DNA of 64,000 bases from an uncultured Sutterella sp. (GTDB lineage: Bacteria; Pseudomonadota; Gammaproteobacteria; Burkholderiales; Burkholderiaceae_F), in contig CAJKSP010000003.1 in the NCBI GenBank assembly GCA_905202595.1, positions 25,118 to 89,117 on the forward strand. The letters are read 5' to 3'. The position numbers were made by a program, and so were the translations under genes. Below the pieces are notes generated by a model that saw only the letters and a program-made list of their open reading frames with translations, was not told the DNA's origin and ran no database searches. Shown one piece after another: positions 49,933-58,100 of this stretch (position 1 is the first letter of the stretch; each line of letters starts with the position of its first letter).

Positions 49933-50877
49933 ATGCCGGAAGGCTCGTCGCATCTCTCTTACGAGGAAATTCGGCTTCTGAAGCTCCTGATCGAGACGGA
50001 AAAGCTCTCTCTGGCAGGTCAGATGCTGGGGCTTTCCGTGTCGACCGTCAGCCGGCAGCTCGCGCATGCGCGCGAAGTGCTCGGCGATCCGCTCTTTGTG
50101 CGCTCGAAGACAGGGCTGCTTCCCACGCCCAAGATGGTGCAGATGAGCCGCAAGATTTCGACGCTTCTTGCCGCTTGGGAGTCGCTTTCTGACGATGCGC
50201 CCTTTTCGCCGGCGAACATCGAGCAGCCGCTTCGCATCATGACGGCCGACAACGGCTTCAACGCCTATCTGACGGAGGCCATTCCGCGCATTCACAAAGA
50301 GGCGCCGCGCGCGCAGATCGTGATTGATCCGCTCTCGGCGGACATCTTCGAGTCGCTGCGACGCGACGAGGCCGACTGCGCCATCTTCCCTGCGGCGGAA
50401 GTGCCGGCGGAATGCCGCTCGATGCCCCTGCCTGCCATGCACAACGTGCTTCTCGTGCGGCGGGGACACCCGCTCGAAAAGCGATTCGCCGAAGCGGGCG
50501 CTCTGACGCCGGAAGAAATCGGGGCCTGGCCGATGGTGCTCATCGACCCGAGGCTTTCCATGCCTTATCCGCAGCCGTCGATCTATGCATTCAGTCCGGC
50601 GTCCGCCATTCTTGTGCTGCCGTACTTCAATTCGGCGCCGCAGGTTCTCGCTCGCAGCGACTACTACATGTGGTGCCCGGCGCCGACGGCCCGCCTCTGG
50701 CGCCGCATGACCGACATCGCCGTCATCAATGCCGATGCTGAGGGACGCTACGACTTTACGCCGCGCCTCATTTGGCACGAGCGCACGCATCACGATCTAG
50801 TCTGCCAGTGGCTTCGCGGCATGATTGCGAGCTGTGCGAAGCAGCAGGCCGATGAGGCCGGAGAAATGCTCGCCTGA
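49933..50877 (+). CDS. LysR-type transcriptional regulator
   Basis: A 314-residue LysR regulator. The winged helix-turn-helix covers about residues 9-70 (LSYEEIRLLKLLIETEKLSL, then LGLSVSTVSRQLAHAREVLG and DPLFVRSKTGLLPT); the remainder is the effector-binding domain. The ATG at 49933 has a perfect AAGGAGG five bases before it; the open frame upstream is not coding. It follows ppsA on the same strand but beyond a terminator. Targets unknown; the adjacent NfeD/SPFH pair has a different role. Confidence 0.88.
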   Translation: MPEGSSHLSYEEIRLLKLLIETEKLSLAGQMLGLSVSTVSRQLAHAREVLGDPLFVRSKTGLLPTPKMVQMSRKISTLLAAWESLSDDAPFSPANIEQPLRIMTADNGFNAYLTEAIPRIHKEAPRAQIVIDPLSADIFESLRRDEADCAIFPAAEVPAECRSMPLPAMHNVLLVRRGHPLEKRFAEAGALTPEEIGAWPMVLIDPRLSMPYPQPSIYAFSPASAILVLPYFNSAPQVLARSDYYMWCPAPTARLWRRMTDIAVINADAEGRYDFTPRLIWHERTHHDLVCQWLRGMIASCAKQQADEAGEMLA

Positions 50878-50982
50878 CCAAGCGGCTCTGCAGCCTCCTT
50901 CGGCCGGAGCCGTGCTAATGTGGCTCTATGGAAGCCCGCTTCGCGGGCGCCGGCGCCTGCGTGCGCATCGGAGGCTCTGCTC

Positions 50983-51429
50983 ATGGTTGTATCTGCCGCC
51001 GCTCTTTGGTTCATTGCCGCAATGGCGGCGCTCGCCGCAGAAATGTTTCTCGGCACGTTCTATTTGCTCACCGTCGCGGCCGGATGCGCTGCCGCCGGTG
51101 CGGCGGCATGGATGGATCTTTCGAGCGCGTGGCAGCTGGCGCTTTGCGCCGCTGTGACCGTGGCAGGCTGTGCGGCCGTTCGGATCTGGCGGCGCCGCGC
51201 TGCCGGCCGGCTTGACGATGCCGCTCGTCTGATGCAGCTGGATGCCGGACGGCTCGTGCGGGTCGATAGGGTGTCTGAAGACGGACTTGCCGTCGTGCAG
51301 TACCGCGGCGCCGCATGGACCGCTCGGCCGAGCGCAGCGCCTCTGCAGCCCGGCTTCTGGACGATCGAGCGCATCGACGGCGTCGAGCTTGTGCTCGGAG
51401 AGCTCGTCAAAGGCGCCGAGGCGCCTTGA
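50983..51429 (+). CDS. NfeD-like membrane protein
   Basis: A 148-residue NfeD-family protein: two or three hydrophobic segments (about 4-60) followed by a small OB-fold domain (LDAGRLVRVDRVSEDGLAVV onward, about 92-143), the usual short NfeD form. These proteins work beside SPFH/stomatin-type proteins, and the next gene encodes one, 56 bases on. GGAGG lies 8 bases before the ATG at 50983; the upstream reading frame extension is rejected. Role: membrane quality control or lipid-domain organisation. Confidence 0.85.
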   Translation: MVVSAAALWFIAAMAALAAEMFLGTFYLLTVAAGCAAAGAAAWMDLSSAWQLALCAAVTVAGCAAVRIWRRRAAGRLDDAARLMQLDAGRLVRVDRVSEDGLAVVQYRGAAWTARPSAAPLQPGFWTIERIDGVELVLGELVKGAEAP

Positions 51430-51485
51430 GCCGCCTCAAGGCCTTCTTTTCTTTTTTCACCAAGCGCCATTAAGGGATGATTGCC

Positions 51486-52439
51486 ATGCCCATCGAAGTG
51501 AGCGGATTTCTCATTTTCACGGTTGTTCTCGTCATCGTTGCCGTGATTTTTGCCAGCCAGTCGATCAAGGTGGTGCCGCAGCAGACGGCATGGGTCGTCG
51601 AGCGCCTCGGCAAGTTTCATGCCGTGCTCAATCCGGGCCTCAACTTCATCATTCCTTTTGTCGACCGCGTGGCCTATCGGCATTCCCTCAAGGAAATTCC
51701 GCTCGACACGCCGAGCCAGGTCTGCATTACGCGCGACAACACGCAGCTCACCGTCGACGGCGTTCTCTTCTTTCAGGTGACGGATCCGCAGCGGGCGAGC
51801 TACGGCACGTCGAACTACATCATCGCCATCACGCAGCTTGCGCAGACGACGCTGCGCTCGGTGGTGGGCAAGATGGAGCTCGACAAGACCTTTGAAGAGC
51901 GGGATCTCATCAACAAGTCGGTCGTTTCTGCCATCGACGAGGCGGCGCTCAACTGGGGCGTGAAGGTGCTGCGCTACGAAATCAAGGACCTGACGCCGCC
52001 GGCGGTGATTCTTCAGGCGATGCAGCAGCAGATCACGGCCGAGCGCGAAAAGCGCGCTGTCGTTGCCGCTTCGGAAGGCAAGAAGCTCGAGCAGATCAAT
52101 CTCGCAACCGGCGCTCGCGAGGCGGCGATTGCACAGTCCGAGGGCGAAAAGCAGGCGGAGATCAACCGAGCGGAAGGTCAGGCGGCCGCGACGGTGGCCA
52201 TGGCCAATGCAACGGCTGAGGCGCTTCGCCGGATCGCTGCGGCGACGCAGGAGGCCGGCGGCTCGACGGCCGTCAATTTGCAGGTGGCTGAAAAGTACGT
52301 GGAGGCCTTCCGCGAGCTCGCGAAGGCGGGTAACACGCTCATCGTTCCGGGGAACATGGGCGACATGGCCGGCATGATCGCGTCGGCCATGAAGATCGTC
52401 GACGCGTCGAAGGCCGGGGAGCCGAAGCTGCCCCGCTGA
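51486..52439 (+). CDS. SPFH/stomatin-family membrane protein (QmcA-like)
   Basis: A 317-residue protein anchored by one N-terminal membrane segment (about 5-25), then the SPFH (band 7) domain (QSIKVVPQQTAWVVERLGKF onward), then a long Ala/Glu/Gln-rich coiled coil (about 180-260) and a tail (ELAKAGNTLIVPGNMGDMAG). It is typical of the QmcA/HflK-like group, which form oligomeric rings in the inner membrane. The ATG at 51486 was preferred to one at 51477 because AAGGGA (51472-51477) would overlap the earlier codon. Forms a two-gene unit with nfeD. Confidence 0.9.
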   Translation: MPIEVSGFLIFTVVLVIVAVIFASQSIKVVPQQTAWVVERLGKFHAVLNPGLNFIIPFVDRVAYRHSLKEIPLDTPSQVCITRDNTQLTVDGVLFFQVTDPQRASYGTSNYIIAITQLAQTTLRSVVGKMELDKTFEERDLINKSVVSAIDEAALNWGVKVLRYEIKDLTPPAVILQAMQQQITAEREKRAVVAASEGKKLEQINLATGAREAAIAQSEGEKQAEINRAEGQAAATVAMANATAEALRRIAAATQEAGGSTAVNLQVAEKYVEAFRELAKAGNTLIVPGNMGDMAGMIASAMKIVDASKAGEPKLPR

Positions 52440-52458
52440 GCGGCGGTTTGATTCAAGA

Positions 52459-52496
52459 AGAAAGGCGGCGCCGGCATTCCGGCGCCGCCTTTCTTT
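52459..52496 (+). terminator. Intrinsic terminator after the SPFH gene
   Basis: GAAAGGCGGCGCCGG (52460-52474) pairs with CCGGCGCCGCCTTTC (52479-52493), followed by TTTG. Confidence 0.83.
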
Positions 52497-52533
52497 GACT
52501 GCTGCTGCGCGTTTTCAAGCGCGTCTGCTGGGT

Positions 52534-53163
52534 TCAGGGCAGCCGCCGGACGATGCCTTTGGCGACGCCCGCGATTTCGACGCTGACTTCGCCCTTCGGG
52601 TCGGCGGCGCGCTTCGGCTTCAGCTCGGCGCCGTCCTCTCCGAGAAGGGCGAGCTCGCCCTCCGAGCCGGTTGCGAGACGGCAGAGCCGCCAGCGGCCGT
52701 CGAGCTTGGCTGCAATGAAGCAGCCCGGCGCAAGTGGCGCCTCGCCGTCCAAAAGGAGCACGTCGCCCGCGGAGACGCCGGCACTCGGGTGCGGCGTCTT
52801 CTGCACGATGACGGCGCGCATGCTTTCGCTTCGCATGCCGAGAAGTCGGCTGAGCGCGAGAGGTTCGGACGCTTCGGCGCCGGCAAGGCTCGGCGGGACG
52901 GCTTGCGCAGCGGCGGGAGGCTCCATTGGAGACTCGCCCGCAGTCGGTTCAGACGCATCGGCCGCAGCCGCACGCCAGCGCGCCCGCTCGCGCTCGATGA
53001 GCGAGCGCACGAAGGCGGATCCGCCGAGGGCTCGGCAGAAGGCCGCCTGCTCCGGCAGCAGCCGGACGGGCATCATGACGGAGAGGCTTTCGGCCTTTCT
53101 CGGACGCCCTCGGCGTCCGATGGCCTTGGCGGCTGAGGCGTTTCCTGCAGAGCGGCTGCTCAT
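52534..53163 (-). CDS. AT-hook/ribbon-helix-helix protein with LexA/UmuD-like C-terminus
   Basis: A 209-residue protein, the last gene of a three-gene operon. Residues 16-23 (GRRGRPRK) form an AT-hook core; 29-63 (VMMPVRLLPEQAAFCRALGG onward) look like a ribbon-helix-helix. After an Ala/Pro-rich linker the C-terminal half (about 105-209) fits the S24 LexA/UmuD fold: SESM with Ser114 at the nucleophile position, GDVLLLDG, then FIAAKLDGRWRLCRL. Cys161 occupies the place of the catalytic Lys (the VKRL motif of LexA), so autocleavage is doubtful. Starts at 53163, with the stop of the upstream gene overlapping its ATG by four bases. Could be a regulator of the operon or a DNA-tethering subunit. 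Confidence 0.65.
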   Translation of the reverse strand: MSSRSAGNASAAKAIGRRGRPRKAESLSVMMPVRLLPEQAAFCRALGGSAFVRSLIERERARWRAAAADASEPTAGESPMEPPAAAQAVPPSLAGAEASEPLALSRLLGMRSESMRAVIVQKTPHPSAGVSAGDVLLLDGEAPLAPGCFIAAKLDGRWRLCRLATGSEGELALLGEDGAELKPKRAADPKGEVSVEIAGVAKGIVRRLP

Positions 53164-55178
53164 GACTTGCGGGCCTCCTCTGCGCGCTTCAGCTTCGGGA
53201 TGCCGAAGGGATGGAGCGGGAAGTCGAACGGGAAGGGCCAGGCGGGGCGCTTGAGCGCCGGGCGCTCGCCGCCGGTCAGAATCGCCTTCATGCGCTTGCC
53301 GTGCTCGGCCATGGATTCGGCTGGGTGGAGGGCAAAGTCTGCACCTCGATTTGGCAAGGCGCCGGCTGCTTCGGCGCGCGGGGCCGCCGCGTCCAGCTCC
53401 GATTTGGGGAAGGCGCGCGCAATGTCCGCAATGCGGCCCTGAATCGGATCGGGAAGCGGCGCCGGAGCCGCCGAGAAGATGCGCTCGAGGTACGACTTGG
53501 CTTCTTCAGGCGTCATGAGCGCATGAAGCATGTAGGCCTCTCCGGAGGCGAGGCAGGCCGCTTCATCAGCGCGCGCCGCAGCCGCCAGGAAGTCTTCCCG
53601 TCCGGCGGCAGCCGCCTCAGGCGAGGCAAAGCTCGTCGCCCCCGGCAGCCGGCAGAGCGCAAAGTCGAACCAGCGCGAAAGCGAGAGAAGCGGGTAGGCG
53701 GCGCCAGCCGCCTGCCGAATGTCCAGCGGCCGCGGCCACCAGAGATAAGGCTCTCCGCCGGGGCCCGAGCCCGAGATCTGCACCCATGTGCTGAGGAGGC
53801 CCTCGATGCGGGCGATGCGCCGTCCGCCCCGGTGCATCTCGAGAAGCGTCCCGCTGCCGGCGGTGTAGCACTGCGGCAGGATGGCGAGCCAGCGCGCGCT
53901 TCCGGGCTGAAAGCGCACGAGCGGGCGCTCGTCGGGGAGAAACTCGAAGAGGCTCGAGAGGAGCGCGGCGCTCTCCGCGGCGTCCTCTGTTTCGCAGACG
54001 ACGGCATAGGTGCGCGTCAAGCGCGTGTCTTCCACGGCAAGCCCCCAGTCGAAGACGGACTGCCGGCCGGTCAGCGGCAGCGTGCGGTCGCTCCAGCGCA
54101 GGGCGCCGCGTGCGAGTCCTTCGTCTGCCAGAGGGCCGGCGCCTGCTCGGATGCACCAGCAGCGGCCCGATTCCGCGAGCCCGTCCGCCGGGGGCAGCGA
54201 CGCGGGGGAGGCGGCTGCGAGCGGGTAGCCGTAAGGGCGTCCCTCTCGGCCGTCAAAGGCGAGGTAGCGTTCGAGCATTTCAGCGGCCGAGGCTGCATCC
54301 GGCTCGATTTCCGCCGTGATGCCGGCGCAGCCGGCGCTTGCCGGGAGCATCAGCCGTTCTGGAAAGTCTGATGCTGTGCTTTCAGACGCAAGGCATTCGG
54401 GCGGCAGCGCTTCGCCCGCAAGGGGGCGCTCTCCCTGCGGCTTGGCAAATCGGCGGACCGGTTCGTCCGCCGGGACCGCGAGCGCGGGATTTGCCGATGC
54501 GGCGGAAGCGGGAGAGGGCGCGCCTTCTTCAGCCGTGCGCGTCGGACTGCCTGCTTCTGCTCGGCCTGCGGAGCTTTCCTCGCGGCGGGCTTCGCTCGAT
54601 GCTGGGCGCGCAGCCGCCGGCTCGGCGGCCGGCGGACGGGCGCTCCGCTTCGGCGCTGCGCCCGACTCCTCCGCCCGCGCTTCGGCGGCGAGTCCGGAGC
54701 GCTTGAGAATCATGTCGACGAGAAAGCCTTCGCGGCTTGCCGAGTATTCGTCGTCAGGAAGCGGCGGCAGCGCTTCTTCCGGAACGGCCGCTTCGCCCGC
54801 AAGCGCTTCAGGCACCCGCCGCTTGGCGACGCCGAAGAAGGCCGCATCGGCGGCGATTGCCTCAAGGCCCGGCGCCGCATCGCCTCGGGCTTGGGCGAGA
54901 AGCGGCGCTGCAAGCTCGCGGATGCCCTCCCGTTCTTCGGTAGAAAGCCGAGAGAGCAGCTTCACGAAGAGATGCCATTTGCCGTTGACGGCGGCGACGC
55001 GCTCGCGCGTGCGAAGCCGAGCCGCCTGCGTGACGACGGCGAGGCCTTCCGCCGGATTGTCGGCGCGCTCAATCAGGAGCCGCGCGTAGCGTCCGGCGGC
55101 CGGAATGACGACGGGGCCGCCCGCCGGACGGCTGCCGCGGCCGCCGGCGGCTTTTTCTTCAGTCTGATCGATGGTCAT
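53160..55178 (-). CDS. Uncharacterised 672-residue protein, middle gene of SNF2 operon
   Basis: I recognise no family. The N-terminal ~120 residues look folded and helical (RYARLLIERADNPAEGL, then a WHLFVKLLSRLSTEEREGIR region). Residues ~165-270 are a low-complexity Ala/Pro/Glu/Ser linker. The C-terminal ~390 residues are mixed α/β with Trp- and Tyr-rich pieces (YLWWPRPLDIRQAAG, LLSLSRWFDFALCRLPG). No membrane segment or signal peptide. It overlaps the upstream SNF2 gene stop and the downstream gene start by ATGA on both sides, so production is translationally coupled; probably a dedicated partner of the ATPase. Uneven codon composition is not evident. Confidence 0.7.
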   Translation of the reverse strand: MTIDQTEEKAAGGRGSRPAGGPVVIPAAGRYARLLIERADNPAEGLAVVTQAARLRTRERVAAVNGKWHLFVKLLSRLSTEEREGIRELAAPLLAQARGDAAPGLEAIAADAAFFGVAKRRVPEALAGEAAVPEEALPPLPDDEYSASREGFLVDMILKRSGLAAEARAEESGAAPKRSARPPAAEPAAARPASSEARREESSAGRAEAGSPTRTAEEGAPSPASAASANPALAVPADEPVRRFAKPQGERPLAGEALPPECLASESTASDFPERLMLPASAGCAGITAEIEPDAASAAEMLERYLAFDGREGRPYGYPLAAASPASLPPADGLAESGRCWCIRAGAGPLADEGLARGALRWSDRTLPLTGRQSVFDWGLAVEDTRLTRTYAVVCETEDAAESAALLSSLFEFLPDERPLVRFQPGSARWLAILPQCYTAGSGTLLEMHRGGRRIARIEGLLSTWVQISGSGPGGEPYLWWPRPLDIRQAAGAAYPLLSLSRWFDFALCRLPGATSFASPEAAAAGREDFLAAAARADEAACLASGEAYMLHALMTPEEAKSYLERIFSAAPAPLPDPIQGRIADIARAFPKSELDAAAPRAEAAGALPNRGADFALHPAESMAEHGKRMKAILTGGERPALKRPAWPFPFDFPLHPFGIPKLKRAEEARKS

Positions 55179-58100
55179 GATGCGTCTCTCCTCGTGCCGC
55201 CCTCGTCGGCTTCATCTGGGTGCGGCTCGGCGCGTTCAGCCGCGCCGCTCAGCCCTTCGTCCGCCGCTTCGCTCTCGCGCTCGTCCTCCACGGCTTCAGC
55301 CTGCGTGTTCGGATCGGCAGAGAGCGCAAAGAGCTTCGCGAGCTCCTCGGCCGGGAGGTTGCCGATCCAGGATTCGCCCGCCTGCACGGTGAGGTTCGAG
55401 AGCTCGCGCTTCTGCTCGAGCATGTCGTTCACGCGCTCTTCGAAGGTGCCGGCCGTGACGAAGCGGAAGACCAGCACGTCGCGTCGCTGTCCGATGCGGT
55501 AGGCGCGGTCGGTGGCCTGCTCTTCAACCGCCGGATTCCACCAGAGGTCGTAGTGAATGACGCAGGAGGCGGCGGTGAGGTTGAGGCCCGTGCCGCCGGC
55601 GCGAAGCGACACGAGCAGCACGGTCGAGTCGGGCGACTCCTGGAAGCGGTCGACCATGGCGGTGCGCGCCGTGCGGCTGACGCTGCCGCAGAGAAAGTCG
55701 GGACGCTCGCCCGTGGCGTGCTCTATCCAGTCCTGAAGCCGCTCGCCCATCTCGACGTACTGCGTGAAGATGAGCGCCTTGCGGCCGGCCTCGCGGCATT
55801 CGGCAAGGATTTCAAGAAGCGCCTCGGCCTTGCCGGCGTCGGGGGTCGGCGTTCGCGTGCCGTAGTAGAGCGACGGGGAGTCGCAGATCTGCTTGAGCTT
55901 CGTGATGAGCGCGAGCACCTGGCCGCGCCGCCGCGCTTCGACGGCGGCGCCGGCGCTTCTGCCGAGGCGCGATGCAGCGGTGCGCTCGACGTCGAGCGAG
56001 GCGATGACGCCGAGGTGCTCCTTCAGCACTTCGGCATAGAGCGCCGCCTGAGGCTTCGTGATCGACGTGAAGCGGTCGATGGCATTCTTCTCCGGCAGGT
56101 CGGCGATGACGTGCTTGTCCGTCTTCACGCGCCGGATCATGAAGGGCGAGGTGAGGCGACGGAAGCGCGCAAGCGCTTCGGCGTCGCGATTCGCTTCGAT
56201 GGGCTTGGCAAAGGAGGCTCGAAAGTCCGCCGCCGTGCCGAGAAGCCCGGGCAGCACGATCGAAAAGATCGACCAGTACTCCATGAGGCGGTTCTCCACC
56301 GGCGTGCCCGTCATGGCAATCACGCGGGGCGCGGCCAGGAGCCGCGCCGCTTCGGCCTGGCTCGTCGCCGGATTTTTCACCGCCTGCGCTTCGTCGAGAA
56401 CGAGGAGTCCGAGGGGCAGCCGCATGAGCTCGTCGAGCTCGCGGCGCAGCATGGCATAGCTTGTGACGATGACGTCGGGAAGGGGCTTGGCCGGCGCGCG
56501 GCGCGCCGGCGCAAGCCGCAGGCGCTTCGAAGCGCGCAGTCGCGCGCCGGCGGCCAGCGGCGCTTCGCCCGCCTGCGGCGAGCTGTCCGCGAGGGCGGCG
56601 TCCGCTTCCTGCCAGCGGCGAAGCGCGGGCGCGATATCCGGCACGCCGATGTAGTCCACCGTGCGGCCTTCGCCGTGATAGACGCCGACGGCAAGCGAGG
56701 GGGCAAAGCGGCGGAGCTCGCGCTCCCAGTTGGTCAGAACGCCCGTCGGCGCAACAATGAGCACGGTCTGTCCTTCGAGCAGGCCTTCAGCCTTCATTTC
56801 CAGAATGGCCGCAATCACCTGAATGGTCTTGCCGAGGCCCATGTCGTCGGCGATGAGGCTGCCGAGGCCGAGGCGCATGTTCTTCACGAGCCAGGCGTAG
56901 CCGCGCGCCTGATAGGGGCGCAGCGTTCCGCAAAGGCCTGCAGGCGGCGGCACGTCGTCGACCTTCATGAGCTCGTCGATGCGCCGATCCAGTTCGGCCG
57001 CCACATCGACTTGGACGCCGAGGTACTCGCCCGAAAGCATCGCCCGCACTTTGTCAATGGCGGAGGGCGGCTTGGCGGCCGTGCGGTTGAGCGCGCGAAG
57101 CTCCTCTGGATCGAGGAGCACGAAGTCGTCGTCGACGGGCACGATGCCGCCCTGGGGATTCTGGCGGGCGAGGGCGCGGAGCTCGTCGAGCGAAAGCGTG
57201 CGGTCGCCCACTGCCACCTGCCAGTCGAAGCTTGAGAGCGCCGCCGTCGTGAGGAGCGAGGCGCTTTCCGACGCGCCGGCGGCTTCGCCCGCGCGCATTC
57301 GGGCGACCAGCCTCGGCTTGGCGAAGCGCCGAAGCTTCGCCGGGAGCGCCAGCGGGATGCCGAGCGCGGCGAAGGCGGGCGCGGTGTCGAGGAGGAACGC
57401 TCGAAGCTGAGCGGGCTCGAGCGTCATCGGGCGCTCGGGATGATCGGCCAGAGGCTGCAGGAAGGGCAGAAGCCGCGCCGCATCAAATAGCGCCGCGAGC
57501 ACGGAAGGAATTTCCGGCGTCCAGGCCGGATCCGAGAGGGCGCGCTCCAGATACACGGGGCCTTGGGCGAGTTCGGCCTCGCGGGCGAGAGCGGCCTCTT
57601 CGGCCGAAAGCGCGGGCAGGCCGCCGGCGGCCGATGCGGCTGCCTGCGCCGGCTGATCGGCTTCTTTTTCGAGCGCCGCCTCGCCCTCGTCAGCCTCCTG
57701 GCGCTTCGCAGCGCTGCCGGCGATGAGCGCGAAGTGCACGCTGATGCGGCGCTCGGCGCCGCGCTTCACGATGACGGCCGGCCGCCAAGTGCGCTGCAGG
57801 CTGAGGAGCAGGCTTCGAAATCCCTTGGAGAGCGCGTGCTGCGCTTCGGCGCCGACGAGGCCGTCGGCGCTGCGAAGGTCTTCTCCGGCAAGCGCTGCTT
57901 CAAGGAGGTTCTCGCCCGGCGTGCGCCGGAGAATCCAGTGGGCGATGCCGCTTGCGGCGAGCGTGAGCGCCAGCGCGGCAGCGGCGCCCCAGGGGCCTTC
58001 GTCTTCAGGCTTCGGCAGCGCATCGTCCGGATTGTGAAAGCCGAGCGCAGCCAGGGCGGGCGCGCTTGCGGGGGTGAACAGTTCGCAGAGAAGCGGGCGC

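Noticed and set aside
55220..57235. A 671-codon open frame on the plus strand inside the SNF2 gene
   Set aside because: It is antisense to the conserved SNF2 motor, which is certain; the composition is that of a shadow frame.
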